DNA from: an uncultured Peptostreptococcaceae bacterium
Lineage (GTDB): Bacteria; Bacillota; Clostridia; Peptostreptococcales; Anaerovoracaceae
Assembly: GCA_905236895.1 (NCBI GenBank)
Contig: CAJOQI010000094.1
Span: 1 to 15,565, forward strand
Direction: 5' to 3'
DNA length: 15,565 nucleotides
Positions 6,672-13,905 of this stretch are shown here, one piece after another. Below the pieces are notes generated by a model, which was not told the DNA's origin, made no database searches, and saw only the letters and a program-made list of their open reading frames with translations. Positions within the stretch are counted from its first letter, which is position 1. Every line of letters starts with the position of its first letter. Made by a program: the position numbers and the translations under genes.

Positions 6672-7971
6672 TAAGCTTAGGAAAAGAGTAATTCTATATA
6701 CAGTCATAGCTGTTGCCCTGGTGCTTCTTCTTTTGATGGGAATTGTCAACGGGGTTAATTTTGCTACCAAGGATAAGGCAGCAAGCCAAATGCTGGAATT
6801 TTTGGCGGAAAACGGAGGAACTTTCCCGGGCAGGCGTGGAGATGGCGTTACTCCCGATATGGGGGAATGGCCTGATGATCAAATAATGGACGACTATTGG
6901 GATCAGGGAGATTTATGGGATGATTTCATCGGAGGAGAACCCTGGAAGAAGAGACCCGGCATGACGGAAGAAACTCCCTATGAAACAAGATTCTTTACCG
7001 TCGATCTTAAGGAGGACAGGACGGTTAAGTCGGTTAATACGGGAAAGATTGCAGCAATAGACAGCAGTCAGGCTGTGGAAATGGCGGAGAAGATAGAAGC
7101 CTCAGGCAAAACCAAGGGTTACGAAGGCAACTATAAATATCTTGTAACGGAGATAGAAGGTGGAAAGAGATTCATATTTGTGGATTGCACCAGAGATCTT
7201 CAGTCCGTAAAGGACTTCTTAAAGACTAGCGTTCTGGTATCTCTTCTCGGGCTGGCAGGTATTGCCCTTTTGGTAACCATTCTTTCGCCTAAGATGGTTA
7301 GGCCTATTGCGGAAAGCTATGCCAAACAAAAAGAATTCATTACCAACGCGGGACATGAACTTAAAACCCCTATGACTGTAATCGAATCCTGCACGGAGGT
7401 TTTGGAATTGGAAGGGGGAGAGAATAAATGGACCAAGGGTATCAAAGAGCAGGTTGAGAAGCTATCCAATCTAACGAGCCATATGGTTGCATTGGCCAAG
7501 ATGGACGAAGGCAGAACCCTTGCCATGAAAGAGGTGAATCTTTCTCGCTTGGTAGAGGACACCTTGGAGGGATTCAAGCTTGGAGCTGAGCAACAGGGAC
7601 GCGAAATCCAAAGCAAGATTGAAGAAGATATAAGCATTAAAGGAAACGAAACCCTTCTTGCGGAACTGGTTTCCATATTGGCGGACAATGCTCTTAAATA
7701 TGGCAGCCCTGATAAGCCCATTATCTTTGCTCTTGAAAAGCAAGGAAAGAAAATAGTCTTAAGAGAAGAAAACTTTGCCGAAGGAATCGAAAAGGGAAAT
7801 CACAAAGAGTTCTTTGATAGATTCTATAGAGGGGATACATCTCACAACAGCGAGAAACCGGGAAGCGGCATAGGTCTATCCATAGCAGAGTCCATTGTCA
7901 CATCCCATGGGGGAGGAATAAAAGCAGAGAGCCCCGACGGAGAAAGATTTGTTATAACCGCAACCTTCTAA
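6664..7971 (+). CDS. Membrane sensor histidine kinase partnered with the OmpR-type regulator
   Basis: This is a 435-residue two-pass membrane kinase. TM1 is about residues 9-30. An extracytoplasmic sensor of about 155 residues follows, and TM2 is about 189-208. The HisKA box has H231 in NAGHELKTPM. HATPase_c follows, with N-box N342 (DNALKYG), FFDRFYRGD and G2 box GSGIGLS (400-406). The G1 box is the NFAEGI form seen in a Clostridia subfamily instead of DxGxG. The sensor loop has a striking acidic/aromatic patch at about 71-94 (DDQIMDDYWDQGDLWDDF), which might bind cations or cationic peptides; that is inference. The gene overlaps the regulator by 8 bp and ends before a strong terminator. Confidence 0.93.
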   Translation: MVDKLRKRVILYTVIAVALVLLLLMGIVNGVNFATKDKAASQMLEFLAENGGTFPGRRGDGVTPDMGEWPDDQIMDDYWDQGDLWDDFIGGEPWKKRPGMTEETPYETRFFTVDLKEDRTVKSVNTGKIAAIDSSQAVEMAEKIEASGKTKGYEGNYKYLVTEIEGGKRFIFVDCTRDLQSVKDFLKTSVLVSLLGLAGIALLVTILSPKMVRPIAESYAKQKEFITNAGHELKTPMTVIESCTEVLELEGGENKWTKGIKEQVEKLSNLTSHMVALAKMDEGRTLAMKEVNLSRLVEDTLEGFKLGAEQQGREIQSKIEEDISIKGNETLLAELVSILADNALKYGSPDKPIIFALEKQGKKIVLREENFAEGIEKGNHKEFFDRFYRGDTSHNSEKPGSGIGLSIAESIVTSHGGGIKAESPDGERFVITATF

Positions 7972-7996
7972 GAATAGAGAAATAAAGTGAGATTAT

Positions 7997-8018
7997 GCCG
8001 GGATTTCCCGGCTTTTTT
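7997..8018 (+). terminator. Intrinsic terminator after the two-component operon
   Basis: GCCGGGA (7997-8003) pairs with TCCCGGC (8006-8012) and is followed by six T residues. It separates the regulator/kinase operon from the repeat array that drives the VTC operon. Confidence 0.88.
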
Positions 8019-8020
8019 AT

Positions 8021-8075
8021 TTTAAGTAAGAATTAAGTAAAAGTTTAAGTAAGTTTTAGGTTATGTCCTTATGAT
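8021..8075 (+). promoter_or_regulatory. TTTAAGTA repeat array plus -10 box: operator/promoter of the VTC operon
   Basis: The core repeats are TTTAAGTA at 8021-8028, ATTAAGTA at 8032-8039, TTTAAGTA at 8044-8051 and a degenerate TTTAGGTT at 8055-8062, with steps of 11, 12 and 11 bp. A TATGAT -10 box lies at 8070-8075. The last repeat starts 15 bp before the -10, exactly as at the regulator promoter (5942 to 5957), and the -10 lies 30 bp before the ATG at 8100. There is no canonical -35, consistent with an activator-dependent promoter. Confidence 0.82.
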
Positions 8076-8099
8076 GTGAATATCAAAAGGAGACAAAGA

Positions 8100-8966
8100 A
8101 TGGAAAAGATAGTAAATGTTTTCGCAAGACACGAAATAAAATACCTGCTGGATGCGGATATGCGTAAAAAGGTGATGGAGGGAATCAAGGATCGTATGAT
8201 TCCGGATCCCCACGGCATGAGCACCATCAGAAATATATACTACGACACCCCGGATTATAGACTCATTAGAAGGTCTCTTGAAAAGCCAAAGTATAAGGAG
8301 AAGATGAGACTAAGAAGCTATGGAAGGCCCAATGAGGATACGGTGGTATTCCTGGAGATGAAAAAGAAATACGACGGGGTCGTATATAAGAGAAGGGTGG
8401 AGCTTAAAGAAAAGGATGCCACAGCCTATATGGCAGGAGAGATAGGTTTTGAAGAAATGCAGGAGAGAATTGTGGACATATCCAATACTCAGATAGCAAA
8501 GGAAATTGACTACTTCAAGAACTATTACGGCAATCTTAAGCCCATGGTATTTCTCAGCTATGACAGATGTGCCTATTTCTCCGAAGAGGATGAAAGCCTG
8601 AGAATAACCTTTGATAAGAATATAAGGTGGAGAGGAAATGATGTAAGGCTCACCGCAGAAGGCGGAGGAGAGGATCTCCTGAAAGAAGGGGAAAGCCTTA
8701 TGGAAATAAAGACAGCTTCGGCACTTCCCATGTGGTTGGTGGAGGTGCTGAGCAAAGTGGGAGCAAGACCCGCAAGCTTTTCCAAATACGGAAATGCTTA
8801 CAGAAGTATAGTTGAAAGAGAGGATGAAACAAATGACAAATATATTTGGCAGCATATTTACGGGGAACGACTTAACTCTGACGGGGTTCATTATCAGCCT
8901 GGTAGCAGCCTTGGTGCTTGGAGCGGTAATAGCCTTGGTTTATTCGTACCACACAGCTCACTCTAA
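8100..8966 (+). CDS. VTC-domain protein (polyphosphate polymerase-like)
   Basis: This encodes 288 residues from the ATG at 8100, which is set by AGGAG at 8088-8092; an in-frame GTG at 8076 would precede the predicted transcript start. The VTC fold, a triphosphate-tunnel domain that makes or binds polyphosphate, is well preserved: RHEIKYLL (10-17), YYDTP (47-51), K68-x-R70-x-R72 (KMRLRSYG), VFLEMKKK (83-90), a YKRR strand, LSYDR (152-156), LRITFDKNI, LMEIKTA (200-206) and the terminal SKYGNAY (228-234). No membrane segment is visible, so it is cytosolic, probably acting with the DUF4956 membrane protein that follows. The last 54 residues after KYGNAY look unlike the family and are encoded partly by DNA that also encodes the next gene (134-bp overlap). 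Bacterial VTC/DUF4956 pairs are known, but their role is not established. Confidence 0.88.
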   Translation: MEKIVNVFARHEIKYLLDADMRKKVMEGIKDRMIPDPHGMSTIRNIYYDTPDYRLIRRSLEKPKYKEKMRLRSYGRPNEDTVVFLEMKKKYDGVVYKRRVELKEKDATAYMAGEIGFEEMQERIVDISNTQIAKEIDYFKNYYGNLKPMVFLSYDRCAYFSEEDESLRITFDKNIRWRGNDVRLTAEGGGEDLLKEGESLMEIKTASALPMWLVEVLSKVGARPASFSKYGNAYRSIVEREDETNDKYIWQHIYGERLNSDGVHYQPGSSLGAWSGNSLGLFVPHSSL

Positions 8967-9513
8967 TGGATTTCTTGTAACTGTAGCCCTTCTTCCGGCT
9001 ATCGTGGCAGTAATAATTATGATGGTTAACGGAAGCATAGGAGCCTCAGTTGCGGTAGCGGGAACCTTCTCCCTGGTAAGATTTCGTTCCGCACCGGGAA
9101 CTGCAAGGGAAATCTGTGCAGTATTCCTGGCCATGGCTGTAGGTCTGGCTTGCGGAATGGGTTATGTGGCCTTTGGTGCAATATTCGCTGTAATCCTGGC
9201 TCTCATAACTGTCATCTACGATAGAGTCGGATTCCTGGAAAAGAGAGACGGAGGTCTGCAGAAAGTGCTTAAGGTGACTGTACCCGAGGATTTGGACTAT
9301 GAAGGAATGTTTGACGATATATTTCAGCAGTATACATCAGATGCAAAACTTACCAGTATTAAAACCAGCAATCTTGGAAGTCTGAACAAGCTTAATTATC
9401 AGGTAACCATGAAGAAGACGGGAACGGACAAGGCATTTATAGACGACTTGAGGTGCAGAAACGGAAATTTGGAAATCAGCCTTGCTATGTTGGCGGATAC
9501 AAGCGAACTATAG
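8833..9513 (+). CDS. DUF4956 integral membrane protein
   Basis: This encodes 226 residues from the ATG at 8833 (AGAGAGG at 8817-8823, 9 bp upstream); TTG at 8812 and ATG at 8824 are less likely. The N-terminal half is hydrophobic, with membrane segments at about 17-38, 46-66, 96-113 and 115-130. The DUF4956 signature GxFSLVRFRSA (77-87) and GLACGMGY (104-111) are visible. The C-terminal 90 residues are a soluble domain, likely cytoplasmic. DUF4956 proteins regularly accompany VTC-domain proteins; a transporter or flippase-like partner is a guess. The start lies inside the upstream gene, and 32 bp separate its stop from the lipoprotein start, so the three genes form one operon. Confidence 0.88.
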   Translation: MTNIFGSIFTGNDLTLTGFIISLVAALVLGAVIALVYSYHTAHSNGFLVTVALLPAIVAVIIMMVNGSIGASVAVAGTFSLVRFRSAPGTAREICAVFLAMAVGLACGMGYVAFGAIFAVILALITVIYDRVGFLEKRDGGLQKVLKVTVPEDLDYEGMFDDIFQQYTSDAKLTSIKTSNLGSLNKLNYQVTMKKTGTDKAFIDDLRCRNGNLEISLAMLADTSEL

Positions 9514-9545
9514 GGATTAAGATGAAGAATAACGGAGGGTTAGTG

Positions 9546-11096
9546 ATGAAAAGAAAACTTGTAATATATATACTTGCGGCCTTGATGATAGGCCTGCTGG
9601 CCATGGGCCTATCCTCCTGCGGCAGCAGTTCCGCAAAAACGGAAGCTGCCGATCAGGATAATATAAAAGAAGGGGACGATGAGTCCGAAACTGCTCAGGA
9701 TGCAGAGAATACTGAAGGAGGCGAAGCGGCGGAGAAGGAGGAATCCACTGAAGCTGCCGGGGAGGCATCCAATGGAGCAAGCGGAGAGGCAAAGGAATAT
9801 GAATACACCGGTGCCGTCCCCGAAGGTTTTACGGAAAGAGACTTTGATATAGGATACTCCGATTACGAAACTGTAAATCTGTCTTCTCTTAAGGAAGACA
9901 CCTATTCCATAACCCAAGCTGGTAATTATCTGCTTAGCGGGGACTACGAAGGACAGATAGTAGTCGACGTTCCGGGAAAGGAAGACAAAGTTCAAATTAT
10001 ACTGGATAATGCCAATATCACCAACGACTCCAGCGCAGCTATTTACGTACTAAGTGCAGATAAGGTCTTTTTTACCACAACGGCAGGTTCTGTGAATAGG
10101 ATTTCCACAACGGGAACCTTTGTTCAGACAGACGAAAACGAGGTGGACGGTGCGATTTTCTCCAAGGACGATATAGTGTTTAACGGGGAAGGAACTCTCG
10201 TAATAAGCTGCGACCAGGGACACGGAATCGTATCAAAGGACAATCTAAAGATAACCAGCGGAACATATGAAATTACTGTAGGAGCAAAGGGATTAAGTGC
10301 AAACGATTTGCTGGCTGTTGCAGGAGGAGATATTTCAATCATCTCGGGAGATGATGGAATAAACTCCGACCTATACGCCACTTTAATCGACGGAAATATT
10401 ACCATTGAGGCTCAGGGAGATGGTGTTCATGCAGATGCCATAGTAACTGTAGATGGAGGAGCTTTAGACATAAATGCTTCTGAGGGTCTTGAAGGTACAG
10501 TGGTTAGAGTAAACGACGGAGATGTTAATATCTACGCATGGGATGATGGAGTTAACGCTTCACAGAAGGTAACAGACTATGATCCTACCATAGAGATAAA
10601 CGGAGGCAATCTCGCTATTGAGATGGCAGGTGGAGATACGGACGCTCTGGATAGTAACGGATATATCTATATCAACGGAGGCACAGTGAACATAAAGGCT
10701 CAGTTTGCATTCGACTACGAATGGGATGGAGTCATCACAGGTGGAGAAGTTTATGTTAACGGCGAGCAGGTAACGGAAATATATAATTCCATGATGGGAG
10801 GAGGCGGCCACTGGGGATCCCAAGGAGGACCGCAGGGGGGAATGCATGGAGGTATGCCCGGTGGAAGCCAGGGTAGTTCCCAATGGGGTCAGGGAGGACC
10901 ACAGGGGGGAATGCCTGGAGGTATGCCAGGCGGCAGCCAGGGCAGTTCCCAGTGGGATCCGGGTAGCGGTGAAAGCGGATTTCCGTGGGATTTCCAAGGG
11001 GGATCAAAGCCTGATGCAACAAGCGGGGCAACCCAGAATGGTGGAGAGGGCGACTCTCAAAGTGAAGAGTCCTCCGAAAATGACAGTATGGTATAA
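9546..11096 (+). CDS. Cthe_2159-type (DUF4353) carbohydrate-binding lipoprotein
   Basis: This encodes 516 residues. GGAGGG six bases before the ATG at 9546 sets the start. The signal peptide ends in a lipobox, L22-S-S-C25, so the protein should be lipid-anchored on the outer face of the membrane. An acidic linker (about 30-85) is followed by a right-handed beta-helix-like domain (about 110-415) of short repeating strands: INGG/VNDGD turns and several DDG or GDG corners (DDGIN, GDGVHADA, WDDGVNAS). This matches the Cthe_2159 family, of which the Clostridium thermocellum member is reported to bind acidic plant polysaccharide. The tail (about 417-516) is Gly/Gln/Met/Ser-rich with a 23-residue tandem repeat. 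It is the last gene of the VTC operon, just before a terminator. Its ligand is unknown; cell-surface polysaccharide or matrix is plausible. Confidence 0.88.
   Translation: MKRKLVIYILAALMIGLLAMGLSSCGSSSAKTEAADQDNIKEGDDESETAQDAENTEGGEAAEKEESTEAAGEASNGASGEAKEYEYTGAVPEGFTERDFDIGYSDYETVNLSSLKEDTYSITQAGNYLLSGDYEGQIVVDVPGKEDKVQIILDNANITNDSSAAIYVLSADKVFFTTTAGSVNRISTTGTFVQTDENEVDGAIFSKDDIVFNGEGTLVISCDQGHGIVSKDNLKITSGTYEITVGAKGLSANDLLAVAGGDISIISGDDGINSDLYATLIDGNITIEAQGDGVHADAIVTVDGGALDINASEGLEGTVVRVNDGDVNIYAWDDGVNASQKVTDYDPTIEINGGNLAIEMAGGDTDALDSNGYIYINGGTVNIKAQFAFDYEWDGVITGGEVYVNGEQVTEIYNSMMGGGGHWGSQGGPQGGMHGGMPGGSQGSSQWGQGGPQGGMPGGMPGGSQGSSQWDPGSGESGFPWDFQGGSKPDATSGATQNGGEGDSQSEESSENDSMV
10821..10958 (+). 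repeat. 69-bp tandem duplication in the lipoprotein tail
   Basis: Two copies of a 23-codon unit (QGGPQGGM[H/P]GGMPGGSQGSSQW plus one residue) lie at 10821-10889 and 10890-10958. The DNA copies differ at several third positions, so the duplication is not very recent. The unit also contains an internal GGMxGGMPGG repeat. Confidence 0.85.
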
Positions 11097-11123
11097 AAAA
11101 TTATAAAAAATCATAAGCCTCAA

Positions 11124-11153
11124 GGCCGTCGCATCTGCGGCGGCCCTTTGTTT
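11124..11153 (+). terminator. Intrinsic terminator after the lipoprotein operon
   Basis: GGCCGTCGC (11124-11132) pairs with GCGGCGGCC (11137-11145), with one G-T pair and loop ATCT, followed by a T-rich stretch, CTTTGTTTAT. Confidence 0.82.
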
Positions 11154-11172
11154 ATAGGAAAAGTGAATATGT

Positions 11173-11201
11173 TAGACAATTAATCATTTCCATATTATAA
11201 T
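11173..11201 (+). promoter_or_regulatory. Promoter of the diguanylate cyclase gene
   Basis: TAGACA (11173-11178), a 17-bp spacer and a perfect TATAAT (11196-11201), about 45 bp before the start codon. Confidence 0.78.
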
Positions 11202-11250
11202 TAGCTTGCACTATGCAGAATAAAAAAGAGATTGAGGGTGGTAATTGAAT

Positions 11251-12882
11251 ATGAATATTCAAAACTATGATTCCAAAACTGTGGAATTGATCGAGAAGGT
11301 ATTCGAACAGAAGCGTTTAATGGACGAAGACATTTTTAATACACTTCCCGTGCTTTTGGAGCGTGCACAGGAATTGGAGGACTATACTCTCCAAGGATTC
11401 GCTCACTTCCACATAGCGGATGCATATTTTGCTTTTGAGAAAGGCTATAAGAAATTCCGAGAGAATCTGGCCAGATGTATTTACTGCTTTAACCTGGGCG
11501 GAGAAAAGGAGCTGTTGACAAGGGCATATAATTTTGTTGCCATTGACGCTCTGAATAACGGAAGCTTTGATGTAGCCTATTTTTATTTAATGAATGCCAT
11601 GCAGACCTGCGAAGGAACGGAAAATAACTATCTGCTCAGCATGTTAAACCATAATATTGGTCAGGTCTTTGCCAGAATGCACAGTTTTGACAAGGCCGTT
11701 GGATATGTGAGGCTGGGGACTGAGTTTCAGCTTCTCTGTCCTGCCGACGATTTTTATTATTATCAGAATCTTACGAATGGTTATTTTTCCGAAGGGGTCA
11801 TCCACGCTTTGATGGGCAATGTGGAAGGAGCCAAGGCTGCGGATAGAGAGATAGCTAGGCTGGAGAATGAAACTGATGTTTCCAATAATCCCAGCGTATT
11901 TATACCGATCATTCTTCTCAGGATTATGATTGCAATCCTCGAAGGGGACGAGGAGGAATACGAGGTAAAAAGCAGGGAACTTATCGAAAAGCTCAGAGAG
12001 TCCCACCGCATATATGATTTCATTACGGATATTGAGGATCTATGCAACTTCCTTTTGGAGAAGAACCATATGGATACGGTGGGGGAAATCCTTTCCATCA
12101 TCAAGGATACGGTTGCAGATACGGATGTGGTGCAGATGCAGAAGATCGTTTCATCCATAGAGGTTGCTTATTATGACAAGCTGGGTGATGCGGAGAAGGT
12201 AAATGAATGCCTGAGGGAGCAGTATCATCTCTCCAAGCAACAGCAGATGGAGCAGAACCGTATCTACCAATACTCTATAGACTTGATTAACAGCATGGAT
12301 GAACAAAGGAAGGAACAGGAGAGAGTTCGTCTTGAGAACGAGTATCTCCAGTCCCAGGTTCAGACGGATCCATTGACGGGTATACCAAATAGATTCATGT
12401 TGGATAGCACAATTCCTCAGTTCTTAGAGGAAGCCAAGAAGGAAGGCAAGTCCTTCGCCGTATCCCTTATGGATATTGATAAATTCAAGCAGTATAACGA
12501 TACCTATGGCCATCTGGATGGCGACATATGCCTGCAGAAGGTAGCAAAGGCCATAGAGAAGGTTTCCGATAGACCGGGAGTCTCTTGCGCTCGTTACGGC
12601 GGCGACGAATTCATCATGCTCTATTGCAATAAGACCGACGAAGAGATAATGAAGATTGCCGCGGAACTTAAGGAAGAGATCAAAGCTCTCAATATTCCCC
12701 ACAGTGCCATGGGAGAGGGTGGATGCGTATCCCTTTCTCAGGGAATCTGCAATGATATTCCAAGGAGTGAGCATAAACATGGTGACTATTTGAACGAAGC
12801 GGACAATGCTCTCTATGTGGTGAAGAAGAGAATGGATTCACCGGGAAAGAAGGAAACCTTTAGGCTGGTACATTTGCCATAG
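11251..12882 (+). CDS. Diguanylate cyclase with helical (TPR-like) N-terminal region
   Basis: This is a 543-residue cytosolic protein with no signal or membrane segment. The C-terminal GGDEF domain (about 370-535) makes c-di-GMP from GTP. DPLTGIPNR (373-381), D408 in SLMDID, KxYNDTYGHLDGD and an intact GGDEF (450-454) are present, so it is likely active. The product-inhibition I-site RxxD is not present at the usual place (R441-P-G-V444). Residues about 15-330 are a series of paired helices with TPR-like spacing, for example A..YF.LM.A and HNIGQVFARM..F.KAV. Residues about 330-370 are a coiled coil that probably joins dimers. The N-terminal part presumably senses a protein or small ligand. 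The start was taken as ATG at 11251; TTG at 11245 has slightly better spacing to GAGGGTGG and would add two residues. The gene is monocistronic, with its own promoter and terminator. Confidence 0.92.
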   Translation: MNIQNYDSKTVELIEKVFEQKRLMDEDIFNTLPVLLERAQELEDYTLQGFAHFHIADAYFAFEKGYKKFRENLARCIYCFNLGGEKELLTRAYNFVAIDALNNGSFDVAYFYLMNAMQTCEGTENNYLLSMLNHNIGQVFARMHSFDKAVGYVRLGTEFQLLCPADDFYYYQNLTNGYFSEGVIHALMGNVEGAKAADREIARLENETDVSNNPSVFIPIILLRIMIAILEGDEEEYEVKSRELIEKLRESHRIYDFITDIEDLCNFLLEKNHMDTVGEILSIIKDTVADTDVVQMQKIVSSIEVAYYDKLGDAEKVNECLREQYHLSKQQQMEQNRIYQYSIDLINSMDEQRKEQERVRLENEYLQSQVQTDPLTGIPNRFMLDSTIPQFLEEAKKEGKSFAVSLMDIDKFKQYNDTYGHLDGDICLQKVAKAIEKVSDRPGVSCARYGGDEFIMLYCNKTDEEIMKIAAELKEEIKALNIPHSAMGEGGCVSLSQGICNDIPRSEHKHGDYLNEADNALYVVKKRMDSPGKKETFRLVHLP

Positions 12883-12909
12883 AGGGAAGAATAGTACAAG
12901 TATAAAGAG

Positions 12910-12936
12910 GCTCAGAGCGTTGACTCTGAGCTTTTT
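12910..12936 (+). terminator. Intrinsic terminator after the diguanylate cyclase gene
   Basis: GCTCAGAG (12910-12917) and CTCTGAGC (12924-12931) form a perfect 8-bp stem with loop CGTTGA, followed by five T residues. Confidence 0.9.
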
Positions 12937-12980
12937 CCGTTGTGGCGGGTTATATATTGGTGAAAAAACAGATGGATCTG

Positions 12981-12989
12981 TGATAGAAT
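12981..12989 (+). promoter_or_regulatory. Possible extended -10 promoter
   Basis: TGATAGAAT is an extended -10 (TG-N-TAGAAT) about 60 bp before the small membrane-peptide ORF. No -35 lies at normal spacing; TTGGTG at 12957-12962 is 21 bp away. Weak call. Confidence 0.3.
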
Positions 12990-13049
12990 AAAAATAGATA
13001 TTATAGCTATGACTTATTTGTATTCATTTGCGGAAAGGGCATAAATAGC

Positions 13050-13139
13050 ATGAACAAAAAATTTCTTATAATTGTAGCCATTCTTGCAGTGATTCTGGTT
13101 TTATTATTTGCCATTCCCACTATTTATGGTGGCAGATAG
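13050..13139 (+). CDS. 29-residue single-pass membrane peptide, possibly a truncated gene
   Basis: This is a 29-codon ORF: MNKK, a hydrophobic helix of about 18 residues (FLIIVAILAVILVLLFAI), then PTIYGGR and a stop. GGAAAGGG lies about 10 bases upstream. It could be a genuine small membrane protein. It could also be the front end of a longer Clostridial family that starts with a similar helix and continues with a short extracytoplasmic tail containing DGG; the tail breaks off at GGR here. It is followed by a broken phosphotransferase gene, which favours decay. Confidence 0.4.
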   Translation: MNKKFLIIVAILAVILVLLFAIPTIYGGR

Positions 13140-13154
13140 CCTGAATATATAGAG

Positions 13155-13543
13155 ATGAAAAGAGTTCCAGTGTTTCTTTCGGAGGAGTTTCCGGAATCGG
13201 TCCAAGAGATCATAAAGGATGGAAATCTATATAATAGCAGCTGCTCTCCGGAGGCTCAGGTGTTTTTTGTGGACAAAGGAGAAGGACTGTTTTTCATTCC
13301 CTTGGCTTGTCCGCAGAGGTTGTATATTACGATTCGATTGAGGGCAAGGATTATTTAATCACCAGACGGATTCCGGGAGAAGACTGCACTTATGAAGAAT
13401 ACCTGGACAATCCCAAGAAACTTTGTGATATAAGAGGTGAGCTACTTAGGACGCTTCATGAAACAAAGGGCCAGGGATGTCCGATTAAGGATAGGATGGA
13501 AAAATACGAATATCAAGAGAAACAAATAAGGAGGACATTATGA
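13155..13543 (+). pseudogene. Aminoglycoside phosphotransferase-like gene, frameshifted and C-terminally truncated
   Basis: Two adjacent frames carry one family. Codons from 13155 give MKRVPVFLSEEFPESVQE, then YNSSCSPEAQVFFVDKGEG, the N-lobe start of APH(3')-like kinases. From about 13292 the sequence continues in another frame with HSLGLSAEVVYYD, EGKDYLITRRIPGEDC and LCDIRGELLRTLHETKGQGCPIKDR. The joint is a frameshift plus loss of the segment that normally lies between the glycine-rich strand and HSLGLSAEV, including the ATP-lysine region. The catalytic HGDxxxxN and metal-binding IDxG parts are missing: the ORF ends at 13543, overlapping the next gene's ATG (ATGA). It is therefore not a functional kinase or resistance gene. 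The family assignment is by recognised pattern. Confidence 0.8.
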
Positions 13544-13905
13544 GAGTAACTGATTATTATCCGGTTTTTTATACGGAGAATGTGGAGGCAGAAGCCAAAC
13601 GCTTTACCGAGGATTTAGGTTTTACAGTAAAGCATAACCCCCAGCTTGAATATCTGGATTATGTGGTTTTGGAAAACGAGAACAAAAGGCGTATCGATCT
13701 TGTGTGTTCCCATTTTCCTGCAGACTCCTTCAAAGAAGGCTATCTGGGTATGCGTGTAAACGTTGACAATTACGATGAGGGCCTTTCATATTTCGAATCA
13801 CAGGGATATTCGCTCTTCGGTACAGCCCACGAGACGGAGGCGTCAATACACGCTTTGCTCTCCAAGGAAGACGGCTCCATTATCGTTCTGTTCCATCATA
13901 AATAA
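13540..13905 (+). CDS. VOC superfamily protein (glyoxalase/bleomycin-resistance fold)
   Basis: This is a 121-residue single-unit VOC protein of normal length. YYPVFYTENVEAEAKRFTEDLGFTVKHNP is the first beta-alpha-beta-beta half, and LGMRVNVDNYDEGLSYFESQGY begins the second; it ends with EDGSIIVLFHHK. VOC proteins are dimers that bind metals or hydrophobic ligands; the metal ligands and substrate cannot be fixed here. AAGGAGG lies just before the ATG. Its start overlaps the stop of the broken phosphotransferase by the ATGA arrangement, so the deletion of that gene placed this one directly behind it or preserved an older coupling. Confidence 0.85.
   Translation: MRVTDYYPVFYTENVEAEAKRFTEDLGFTVKHNPQLEYLDYVVLENENKRRIDLVCSHFPADSFKEGYLGMRVNVDNYDEGLSYFESQGYSLFGTAHETEASIHALLSKEDGSIIVLFHHK

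Noticed and set aside
7771..7788. Apparent loss of the ATP-binding G1 box (DxGxG) in the kinase at 6664-7971
   Set aside because: The NFAEGI form followed by GN...FFDRFYR matches a Clostridia kinase subfamily with intact function, so this is not evidence of a dead kinase.
8021..8062. Repeat array as a possible CRISPR
   Set aside because: Units are 8 bp with 3-4 bp gaps, far too short; the position at a promoter fits an operator.
9453..9545. Extended start of the lipoprotein from 9453
   Set aside because: It overlaps the DUF4956 gene and would bury the lipoprotein signal peptide; GGAGGG supports 9546.
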